Source of the DNA: Heliocidaris erythrogramma
Lineage: Eukaryota > Echinodermata > Echinoidea > Camarodonta > Echinometridae
Reading direction: 5' to 3'
NCBI GenBank assembly: GCA_025617745.1
Contig: CM046854.1
Coordinates: 61,585,606-61,649,605 of the forward strand
Length of the DNA: 64,000 bases
Each line of letters starts with the position of its first letter. The stretch's first letter is position 1. The notes below the pieces were generated by a model that saw nothing but the letters and a program-made list of their open reading frames with translations, ran no database searches and was not told where the DNA came from. Of this stretch, positions 12,123 to 24,100 are shown in pieces. The position numbers were made by a program, and so were the translations under genes.

Positions 12123-15100
12123 TGCGCCCATGCTGCACGCGCTCGCCAAGATAAGGGCTCGTGCGGAACCGAATTTATATCCTTCATATTTCTTGCTCTA
12201 TAGAATGCCAAATAAAGTTCTTTGAGGTTGATGTTATACTTTCTAGCTGTACTCATTATTTTTTCAGGTGATTGTTGTAACTAAAACTCATTTACCTAAC
12301 ACCTGTAGTAAGAGATCAGGAGCTTAAGATGTAACTCAACACCTCTCCAAATGTAACGTGTATAACTGTGGAATTGCTCTTATGAGGATTATCTTATATT
12401 GCTTAATAAATAAAAAATCAGAGGTCCTTCAAACAATTTTTTTGTTCTTTTTGTTTGTCAGCTACATATTCCGTCTGAGCTGCACACGGCTAGGACAGTG
12501 GGCCATCGGATACGTCACGCAAGACAAGACAATTTTACAAACCATTCCACAAAATAAGTCGCTCTGTCAGGCGCTCATCGATGGCAACAGGGAAGGCTTG
12601 TAAGTATTCAAGGGAAATACTTTTTAATGTCAAATGTATAACTCTCTTTGTCATTTAAATCTTGTCATTTAAGTTTCTTTGTCATTTAGGTCTCTTTGGC
12701 ATTTAAGTCGACATTTAAGTCTCGTCAGGCACCCGTTGATAGCAATAGGGAAGGTTTGTAAGTTAGTCATAGGAAACATTTTCATTGTCATATGTATACA
12801 TAAGTCTGTCTGTCAGACACCCATTGATAGCAATAGGGAAGGTTTGTAAATTAGTCATGGGAAGCATTTTTATTGTCAGTGACATAAGTCTGTCTGTCAG
12901 ACACTGATCAACTGATAAAGCATAGAACGATATTGTGTACTCATTTCTTTTTTTTTATTACTTGAATTCAAGTCCATATGTGAGGTACTCGTTACTTCAA
13001 AGATTTGGAATTGCAGGTAAATTCATGATACCCTGTTCATTGGGTAATGATTTAATTCTTGATCAAGTGGAAATAATTCTCCTGGTCATGTATAGTTGAA
13101 GACCTGGAAAGCTTGCTAGTGAATTCATACAACTTTTCTAATTTCTATTTCACCTCATGAACCTATTTGTTATGCACTCATCACTGAAAACAGGAAAGGC
13201 CTCGTTCATTTGAATCTATTTTTGGGTGATTCCGTGCAGAGTGTACGGCATATAGTATTACATTTATCCATAAATTTCATCTATAAATGAAAAAGCTCTT
13301 GATATGACTATCACTATAGTTGGTAATACCAGAAAGAACCATTATTCAATGAGCATATCAAAAGATTTGTCATTTTTGGATGAAATATATGGAAAAAAGA
13401 CATGTCCTACGGGACACATTGCACGGAATCGCCCTTTTTTAGATCCGGTACATGTGCTTGTGGTACAAAAAACAAACAAAACTAAATAACATACTCCCCG
13501 TGCCACAAACATTTGACCTCTCTGCTTAGTAATAACTCAAAAGGTTTACAACTACATTAATCCGAACTTTGCACGTTGTTAAATTGCAGAGTTCAGATTT
13601 GTTTTAAAGCTCTGCTCTGAGATGTCTCTGTTGTGCACCCATTGCTATTCATAGGAGGATTTGAGTGTGATACAGCAGATGACTTATTTACATTGTAAAT
13701 ATATGATCAAACAGAGATCTTTATGCAGTTTGATACCCACCAATATGCCCTTAAAGGGCAATCCAACCTTGATAATAAGATGATTTGTGTAAAAGCAGAA
13801 AAATAAGAAAACCAGGATGGTGAAAGTTTGAAAGAAATTGGATAAGGAATAAGAAAGTTATGGTTGTTTGAAAAATGGGATGTATACTGTGAGGTTTTGG
13901 AATTATCAAAATGATAAGAAATTGACAGAATCTCGCTCAAAAGCACATTTAATAATGCACTGCTCACAGAAATGGGTACATGGGACTACACACACATACT
14001 GACATGAATGTTCGGCCTGAACACTTTGAACAGCTATTTCTCGTCATATTTCGAATATAAGGGTATTTGAGGAGCAGTCCTCTTCAGGGGATAATTCTAT
14101 CATTATGTTCTTCCAAACTGACATCAAAGGAACGAGAAAGCTCACAAATTAGTTTTCACCTTTCCCGGAACTCAACCTTCTCTTTAAGTCAAGACAACTT
14201 TTGTTATTTTTCTATTACAGGATTGCCACCCCTTTAATATAGAGGCTTAAAGCTCCTGGGTCCTGTTTCATAAAACTTGTCATCAATGACAAGTTGCAAT
14301 ATTCTGTTATAAGCTCCTGAAATCCTTGCATCTGATTGGCTGAGAGCAAATTTGTCAGTAAAAATCACCTTGATGAAACGTCCCACTGCTTTGCCTTTCA
14401 AAATTGCTACGTACATACATGTAGTGTCTATTGACCAGGGGAGCCTTTCATCAAGTGTTTTGTCGGTGATTTTTACCGACAAATTTGCTCTCAGCCAATC
14501 AGGTGCAAGGATTTCAGTAGCTTATAACAGTTGTTGGTAAAAATCACTGACAAGACACTTGATGAAACGCTCCCGATATTCTGCCCAGGGCTTTATTTCA
14601 TCAGAGATATTAAGGGTTGCAAGGGTTAGGATTAAAGGGAAAGTCCACCCTGAATACAAGTTGGTTTTAAAAGAAGCAGAAAATTAAAGAAACAGATCGT
14701 GAAAGTTTGAGCAAAATCCGATAAGAAATAAGAAAGTTATAATCAATCAAACACAAATTGCCAACTCTGTGACACAGCTTGTGAGCTCCTCTCCCATTTC
14801 CCCTTTACAAAAAAAATCATTAATTTCCCATCTTCTCTAAAGAAAATAATTTATCATACATGCACCTTAGATATAATCAGTGCTCTTGTTTTCACACAAA
14901 ACCTGTATGAAATAAATCTATTCTTTCATCAAAACCATAGAAAATTAAAATTTATGAGATTTTCTGTGCTTCAAGCAAATGGGAGAGAAGCTCGCGAGAT
15001 ACGGCACGGAGTTGCCAATATGTGTTTGATTAATTACAACTAACGTCTTTTTGGCAAGATCTTAATCCATGTTGGCCACATTCCAACCAGGTGTTAAATA

Positions 15101-18100
15101 GGTACCTGGCAGGACTTATTCCTTGAAATGCACTGTGTGCTGATTATGGCTGCTGGAGATAAAGCTGGAGATAAAGCTTGGGGTAATGATATATCCAAAC
15201 CCATTAAAAGTGCATGGGGATATTAATCATATCATAACATGATATGCAGTATACAAGGACGGATTATTATTATTATTATCATTTTTATTATTATTTATCA
15301 TCATCATCATCATTATTATTCTTATTTTTAGCTAGTGAAGGATTTTGACCATGAAGCATTTGTTGCTTGAGCGTGTACATCTTAGATCACAAAGAACACA
15401 AACTTTCTTCTTTTTTTATTTCTAGCTACCTATATCCTGACGGCTGCGAGGACAACCCTGACCTAACCTCGGTACTCACCAAACCTCCTGAGGAACTGAT
15501 CCATGTTACAGCAGACCAGTACGAGCTCTACTGTGAGATCGGATCCAGCTTCCAACTCTGTAAGATCTGCACAGAGAACGACAAGGATATCAAACTAGAG
15601 CCATGCGGGCATCTACTCTGCTCACAGTGTCTTTCTGCCTGGCAGGTAACTTGTCTCACTCTCCCCATGTTTATTTTTTTGAAAAGCAGTTATTCCCTTT
15701 TATAGATCTGAATAGAGAACGACAAGGATATCAAATTAGGTCATGCAGGCATTTACTTTGCTCAGTGTCTTTCTGCTGGGCAGGTACATGTAAATTGTCA
15801 AATTCTGTATACCTCAGTTTATTTCTTAATAAGATAGGAGTTATTCCCTTTTGAAGATCTGCATAGAGAATAACAAGGATGTCGAACTAGAGCCGTTCTC
15901 TGTTCACATTGTCTTTCTGCCTGGTGGGTAACTTGGTCTAATTTTTATGCCTCCGCCCACTGAAGGTGGTGCCGGAGGCATGATTATTTTTTGGGTTGTC
16001 TGTCCGTCCGTCTGTCCCGCTTTCTCGTTCTAGCGATAACACAAGAACTACATGAGGTATGAACTTTAAACTTGGTGCTAGTATATATCACCATAAGAAG
16101 ACGATCTGTTAATAGATTTTTGGGTATGTAGATCAAAGGTCAAAGGTCACAGAGGTCAATTTCTGAAATTTCAGGTTTTAGCCTTGTTAACGTGATATCT
16201 CAAGAACCATTTGATCCATTAAATTAAAACTTGGAACTAGTATGCATCACCATAGTGAGACAAACTGATTAGATTTTTGTTCACATAGGTCATAGGTGAC
16301 AGGTCATAGAGGTCATTATACAGGTGTATGTGAAATCAATGTTTTTTTACCTTTGTTATCACCATATCTCAACTATTTTGTATTCATGACTACATGTAGG
16401 AGGAGATAAAATGATCAGACTTTTGGGTTATAAGTTGTAAGGTCAAATGTCAAAGAGGTCAACTATATTTCAAGAACAGTTTGAGCCATCAACTGAATTT
16501 AGGCGGAGGCATATAGGAGACGCAGTCACATTCATCTTGTTTTTTATATGTGGAGGGTAATATTTGGGACTAAATTACTTGAACCTCCCCTATATGAGAG
16601 AGATGTTCCATGTAATGATTGAAATGAATAAAGAAAGACAAAGTTTATATAATGTTCACTCCAGGGCCCCTTTTCATAAAACTTGATATCTCTGATATCT
16701 ACGTGGCTGAGAGCAAAAGTGTCATAGAAATGGGGCAGTTGTTATTGATAACAAGTTTTATGAAACAGGCCCAGGGCGTGGAGAGCAAGCCATAGAATAC
16801 ATAATCAGCTTGAAACCAGAAGGGCATTAAAACCATATCATTCTATACAACGTTAATCCCTTTTTACTTCTCAACAAATGACATGTTTGCTAAATGAAGA
16901 TGTACATGTTTGCGTGTAGTATTGTTTGCCAACAAATGCTACTCAAACTTAAGAAGGAAAGTCCTCATCGTTTGCAAAAGAAAAGTGCTGTATTCGTCCG
17001 ATATCCAGTAAAGCATACTCACTAGGAAGTGATGCGAATGCTTTTGGTATCCAGAGTTACAATATGTGGGCCCATGTGTGTAACAGGTCCTTGAGCCCTG
17101 ACAACTTGATATCAGAGTGGATTTTTCCCCTTAAAAAAGAAGGTTTAGTTCTGGGAAAGGAGAAAAATAATTTGTGAGCTTTAAATTCCTTTATGATCAG
17201 TCTTTAAGGATATCATTAGTAGAAATGTCCCCTGAAAAGGATTGCTCTTCAAATGCCCTCATATTTGAAACATGATTAGAAATAGCTGAAATGTTTGCGC
17301 TGAAATGTTTGCGCTGAACTTTCATGCCACTTGTCCCATAGTCCCATATACCCATTTCTGTGTGCAGTCCATGTGCTTTCCAGCGAGATTGGGTCGATTA
17401 TTATTTTGATGATTCCAAAACCTCATAATATACACCAATTCTTATGTAGACATGGTCAGCCTTTTCTAATGTCTTTGAGACAATTTCTTTCACAATGTAA
17501 TCACATGACCTAGGCCCTGTTTCATAAAACTTGTCATCAATGACAAGTTGCAATTACTGTTACAAGCCACTGAAATCCTTGCATCTGATTGGCTGAGAGC
17601 ATATTTGTCGGTAAAAATCACAGACACTTGACACTTGATGAAACGCCACCCAGAACTCTACTTTATCTTTAAGCATCCAAACTTTTCTGGTAGGTGATAT
17701 GATAGGACCAAGAGGCAATCAGGGATGATTCATCATTCAATATCTTCACCAGAGATCGAAAGCAAAACTTGGGCCATTGTACTGAAAGTGATAGATAAAT
17801 AGCATTGTACAGATGCAGAAAAATCCCAATGGCATGAAGACGTTGTACAGTGTAGGAAATACTGGTACACTGACCAATGAAGGGTTTTTAAATCCTTCGA
17901 AAAATATAGCTTACTTTCCTTTTTCATTTGCAAATAAAGTCAAACAGAGACATGTATGTATGTAATTGAATGATTGTGTCAAGTGTGGATTGTTTGCGGT
18001 TGACCACATGTGACCACATGTGCTCACATATGAAAATAAAAGTTTGTTTGTATGGTCATTGTGTTTGATGGATAAGTCACATGCTCAGGAAATGAAATCA

Positions 18101-21100
18101 GAAATTTTGATATTGTTTACAGTGCACATGATGTACATGTATCCTTGGCAAGTCTATTTGGACATGTATACATTTGTACATTGAAAATGCCCTAAATAAT
18201 AATTATTATTATCATTATCATTATTATAGAGGTGTCGTACTCAAGTGGTGCAAACACTTGGCAGGAAACACAAAGATCGTGGGTTCGATCACCAGCACAG
18301 CACTTATGTTGTCTATCAGGGAATTTTGTCTATATTGTTTTTTGATCGTACATTAAAGAAAGCGTGTTTGGCATATTATTCTGCAAAACAACATCAAGTC
18401 TATATTTTTCTTGAAAGAAATTGCTTTAACAAAAAGCACCAAGTGTTTTGATGTGCAACTTTATAATGCTTTATTATTATTATTGTTGTTGTTGGTGTTG
18501 TTGGTGTTGCTGTTGTCACTTACATAGTACATCTATTTGGAAAGAAGGTACCGTATGTTAAGGATGACAATGATTGGCTACATCAATTGCCCTTTTTCAA
18601 AGGATGTACATGAAGGCCTGCACTATTCAAGGCATTGTTCCTATTAAACCTTAGGGGTAGAGAAAGTTTGTGCAAGTAAAAATGTACATGTATTAAGCCT
18701 GAGTCATATCGAATATTTCATAGTCCGGGATTCGACGGCTTTGATTCGATCGAATACCTGTGCATCGATAAATGATGGGCGGTGAAAACAGAGTTGCACG
18801 CAGTGCATGCACCATGCACCGGTGACCGGTCCGCTGGCATCGCGGGCATATGTATGGTCTCTCGCTGCCAATGGCTAGTACAAATCACAGCGGACGAGCC
18901 AAAATCTTAAGTTTCTAGTCCGTATGGCTAGCCAAGATATCACTCTAGTGTCGCACGAAGCGATGCTCATTGTCGACACACCCGACAATGAATCAAATTC
19001 AAAGAATTAATAATTTTACTTTGTCTTTGGAGAGCTGAATGGAACACGTTTGTTCGATGCAACAAAAAAAAAACAATACAAAATAAACTTTTCGTCGCTC
19101 ATGACTCGACTTCATTCAGCTTCAGATCATTCAGAAGTAATTGCCAATTTGATGAGAGTGTGATATTAGTTATTGCGAATAAGTAGGAATGCTCGTACTC
19201 ATGCCCGTATTTATCATGTTCAATTATACAATTGTCAAATTGACAATGCAGAGAGAGTGCAAGAATATTATCGTAAACTTCAGTTCGTAACGACAAAACG
19301 ATTTTTCCATAGAGAAAGCACAGGTAAAGCGCAACGTCCTCCGTGAGCGAATTAGCGAAAGTTAGCCAACAGTTTGAAGTCGCCTTCACGTTCTCTGCTA
19401 GTATATACGTTATGTAGTATGTACGTTACGGAGTTTCTTTTTTTATTTGCTTTTTTCATGGTGGCTACGGTAGTCAAAAATCTGGCGGACTACAAATCGA
19501 TGCACCGGATTTGCCAAAACGAATTCGGGATTCGATGTCTTCGATCGAACACCGGCTAACCAATCGATTCGACTCAGGCTTAACATGTATATATGTCAGC
19601 ATACCGGTATGAATGCCATTTACTTGTATAAGAGAAGCATGAATGTGCCCCCCCCCCCCCCCAAAAAAAAAAAAAAAAAAAAAAAAAAGAAAAGAAAGTA
19701 ATGTAGCTACATGTACCCTTTTGTGGAGAACTCAAAGGTACATTATGTAATCATTCAATATGATTGTTGTTTTAGGTAACAGTTTTCTTGTCTCTTTTTT
19801 TTTCCTTTTAATTTGACAGATGAGGATGAATTCCAACAGGGTAAGTATTAAAATAAAAAAAGTATTAAAATTATTAAGTATTAAAAGTATTGAACAACCA
19901 TATTTTACAAATCTAATGTACATCCAAAAGTTACTATTAAAAAAATGTCCTTCTTTTATTCAAGTATGTGAGAGTGATAGGTTATTTGAGACTGGATTAA
20001 AAAATGGTTTTAATACAAATTTTTGTTAAAGTCTGATATATCTAGTAAAGTTTAAAAGAATTAAAATAATCACAAAGTTTTACCTAGGGTTTCAAATTGG
20101 CAACATGATGTCATGGGCAAACAAACATACTTTAGAATGGAACTTAGCAAGGAAGACAAAAAAAAAGTGCTAGTACATCAATCATGGAAAGCAAGCCCCG
20201 CAGATACCGTTGTGATTGGTCGATAATCCTCGGTAGGCGTGTTAGCATACGAATGTCAACTCGTGAATAATTCATATCGGACGATGGAAACCCAGGTTCC
20301 AAAAGGCCTCGCGACTAAAGTCGCTCGATTGCGCGTTCACCCAGGCCGGGTTGATCCTTTTCGTCGCCGGCTAGTCTCATCTCAGGCACAGCATGACGAG
20401 GAAAATAGCCGAGTCACGAGGCCTTGTCAAAAGGCTAGGGCAAGCATTGCCAAGCAAACACATTTTGGAATTGGAATTGAACTTTGCATAAAAGAAGAAA
20501 TGTATGCATAAGGATGGAATACCATTTTATTTGAAACCAGTCTAGAAAAGAGCGTTAAAGTGCACATATATACATGTACATGTACTTCCTGGTTTTGTAG
20601 CCTGTATAATCAAGCAAGACAGTGTGATGTGGATTGGCTTCAAGAAGTACAAAGATCACATCATTATTGGTATGAAGTCTAATATGAACACACTTCCCGG
20701 AGACTTGGTTGTTAAATTGGCTAATTATGCAGTTTATATTCATAATGATGATGATTATACATCAAATACACAAAGTGACTCATTTCCTGGAGTTTATTGA
20801 TGATAATAAATATGATAATAATGACTATATTAATCTCAAGTGAATTGAAAAACTGCTGACCATGTACAGCCATTGCCCATGTACTGGTATGTTTCCATTT
20901 GTGCCTTTATGCAGGGCACACGATTTGTTTCCAGTTTTATATTGTCAAAAGTTTCGGGTTAGTGAGGGCTTGTGATGTGATTCAGTTGTTGGTCAGGTTG
21001 AGGTTGAGGTTGTAGGTTTTGGTATAGGTAAAGTACAGTGTTTGGTCCCCAGTGGAATTCAAATGATGTTTACAAATTGACCACAATTATAGCAATTTGT

Positions 21101-24100
21101 TGGACACCTAACAGAATGGTGGTAACATTTTGTCAAACGTTGAAGTTGTTTCGAAGAAATAATTGAAGTACTCCTATCATTGATAAGATTTTAGACAATG
21201 TGTGGACCAAAATATAGGTACATGTATTACAGTTGAACCTCCTTACAACAAACTCCTTGGGACCAAGGAAATTACATACATCCGTATCGAAACCTTGCTA
21301 TATCAGGGCTAAAAAAAATGGAATACAAAGAAGTGTAGAGGTGTCGTGGTCTAGTGGATACGTCACCGGACTGTGGATCACATGGTTCGCGGTTCGAATC
21401 CTGCCGCGGCGCTAATGTCCTTTGGCGAGACATTCACCTGCATTTGCCACTCTCCACCCAGGTGAAGTAAATGGGTACCCGGTAGGAAGAAATTCCTTGA
21501 ATGCCTGAGCGCCAATCATGGCAGCTCTGCTAAAGCCGGGGTAATAATGTGATACTTTGTATTAAGTGCAGTAGAGTATATTTGTATAGTAGCTGCGCTA
21601 TATAAATGGACATATTATTATTATTATTATAAGTGGGACCAGCAAAATTACCTCGTTAGAATGAGAGTTTGTTGTATCAGTGTTCTTTATAACGAGGTGC
21701 TACTGTATTGCAAGATAAAGTCATGGGATGGTGAAAACTTTGGGCACAGAAAATCTGAGAAAACGTTGATACCTCTTAGAATGTAAACTGACTGTAAAGA
21801 AGGAGATATTAGTGACGAACTACACACACTGATGTCTTGCCCTAAATTTAATATAACAAAGTGAAAACCTCTTAGATGATTTATCAATAAAATACCCTAA
21901 TGTTGCTTTTTTCAGTGCAGAAGAAAAGTTCAAATTCATTATCAAATTAGATATGTCATATTCAGCCTCGCAAATTTAAATATCATACCAATAAGGGGAG
22001 AAGTCTAAAATATTGATCTACATGTATGTACTTGTATTTGTACATTGTATCTACATATGAAATTGTACTATTCTGGTATTTTTACATAAAGTTATATGAA
22101 ATGTGTACATTGTTACTTTTTTTTCTTGTTAAAACAAAATACATAATATACAAATGGTCTTTAATAAATTCAGTTCGTGCCATTTTCCTGGCAAATAAAC
22201 AATTGTTCAAGAAGCAAGTTCATAATTAGAATTTGTGCATGTGCAGATAAATGTCATTTGTACCGAGTGCTGTTGACCTCTATACGCTTTCACTTTTTAC
22301 GCACCATGATGCGTGCCAATATGGTTTTACATATACTGTATTAACCCTTTCAGGACAGGAAAGATAAAGTTGAGTTCTGGTCATGAGATTGAATGGTGAA
22401 AGAAACTGTCTCAAAGCAATTGGGAAAGGTTGATTATATAGCACATAAGAAATGATATATGCTTAAAGGTTTTGGAATCACCAAAATGATAAGAAATTGA
22501 CTCAATCCTGCTGAGATTCACATGACATAATAAGAATGAGAAAGCTCACAAATTATTTACCTTTCCCAGAACTCAAGCTTCCCTTTAAGGGTTAAATTGA
22601 TTACATTTTGTTCTTCAAATTGGCAACAATAATAATTTTCTTGTAGTGCTACATGGTACTAATAAAATTTCAAGTCTTTGAAAATAATATACATGGTTAG
22701 GAACCTTGTCGAAAAGTTGAAAAAAATGGCCAATTTTTATTTTACAAAACAATGATTTTTAACCTATTAACGTGTTGCCATTTCAAGGATTTTGAAAGCT
22801 TACTCTCCTCTTTAGAATTCCTGGCATCAAACGCTGTATGGTTATGCAACAAAAATGGACACAGTGTGTGCAGAAATTTTCACTCTCTCATCTCATGTAT
22901 CCGGTATATTTTTTAGAGCTCTGAATCAAAAGTTATGAAGCCAAACCACAAAATGTGGTCAGTTGTCTTGAAAGGGTTAATATTTCACTCTCATCTCTCC
23001 TCCCTTTCACAGGACACTGATGGTCAGGGTTGTCCATTCTGTCGCTGTGAGATCAGAGGAACCGAACCCATCATCATCGATCCCTACCATCCTGACCGGA
23101 CCAAGTCTGTCCGGAAGAAACCAGCGGTAGAGGAGGAGAAGGAGGAGGAAAAGCCTGATGGAGATGATGACCTCGAAGTGAGTCAAGTACTACAAACAAA
23201 CTATTGTGAAAATACTGTCTTTGTAGGAAGTGAAATATCTAGCTTTTAAACATTATGACTGTGAGTTCCTTATGTGACTATTGTATGACTTTCCCTGACA
23301 AAAATCCTCCTCTTAAACGGAAAGTCCTCCTCTTAAACGAAAGTCCTCTTAAACGGAAAGTCTACCCTAGGTACAAGTTGGTTTTAAAAGCAGCAGAAAA
23401 ATTAAAGAAAGAGGTCAGTGAAGGTTTGAACAAAGTACGATACGTATTAATATAGTTATGAATTTTTGAAGTTGTTAATCAAACACAAATTTGCAACTCC
23501 GTGACGTATCTTGCAAGCTCTTCTCCTATTTGCTCAGTACAGAAAATTTCATAAATTTTCATTTTTTTAGTTTCTGATGAATTCATGCAGGTTTTGTGTA
23601 AAAAAAAATATGAAAAATGATTATATCTCAGTGCATATATATTTGAATAATTTCTTTAGAGAAAATGGAAAACTAATGATTTGGGGGATAAAGGCGAACG
23701 GGAGAGGAGCTCACAAGATGCCAATTTGTGAATGATTGATTACAACTTTAAAAATTCATAACTTTCTTATTTCTTATCTTATTTTGATCAAATCTTCACT
23801 TATCTGTTTCTTTTAAAATCAATTTGTAATCAGGGGCACTTTCCCTTTAATTCTGCTTTTGACACTTTTCAATTTTTTTCCTTTAATAGCAAATTTTGGC
23901 AAATGATATTGACATTATCCTGTGACTCGTTTTTCTTCTCCGTAATCAGATTCCAACAAACTACGCCCCTACCCCTCCCTTACCCTCTCATACCCCTACC
24001 CCACCCTTACCCTCCCACACCCCACCCGTACCTGGCGAGCCCGTCTACGCTGCCCCAAAGAAGAAGAACGCGGCGCCCCCGTTACCGAGCCTCCCTGATC

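Larger units (their letters stand above)
9163..12461 (+). other. CBL intron with MITE copies and paired palindromes
   Basis: Contains two adjoining palindromes (9699-9791), a poly-G run (10023-10036), an inverted partial copy (10755-10870) joined head-to-head to a full TTAA-type MITE (10869-11257), TACATGTA-rich spacer (11480-11720), poly-G near 11955, poly-A at 12019-12038 and a ~35-bp poly-G at 12090-12120. No coding exon was recognised. Confidence 0.6.
15646..23012 (+). other. CBL intron between the two RING exons, 7.4 kb
   Basis: Splits the RING between its sixth and seventh zinc ligands. It holds the decayed RING-exon copies, family D, nested families A and B, SINEs (18232, 21335), a TTAA-flanked element (18697-19579), a CpG-richer stretch (20200-20450) with inverted AAGGCCTCG ends, poly-C/poly-A at 19649-19688, a MITE (21230-21705) and a deleted family A copy (22360-22595). 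No further coding exon was recognised. Confidence 0.7.

Noticed and set aside
20239-20511. 90-codon + strand frame in the 7.4-kb CBL intron
   Set aside because: Lies across an inverted-repeat segment (AAGGCCTCGCGACT / AGTCACGAGGCCTT). No domain and no splice signals fitting CBL phases.
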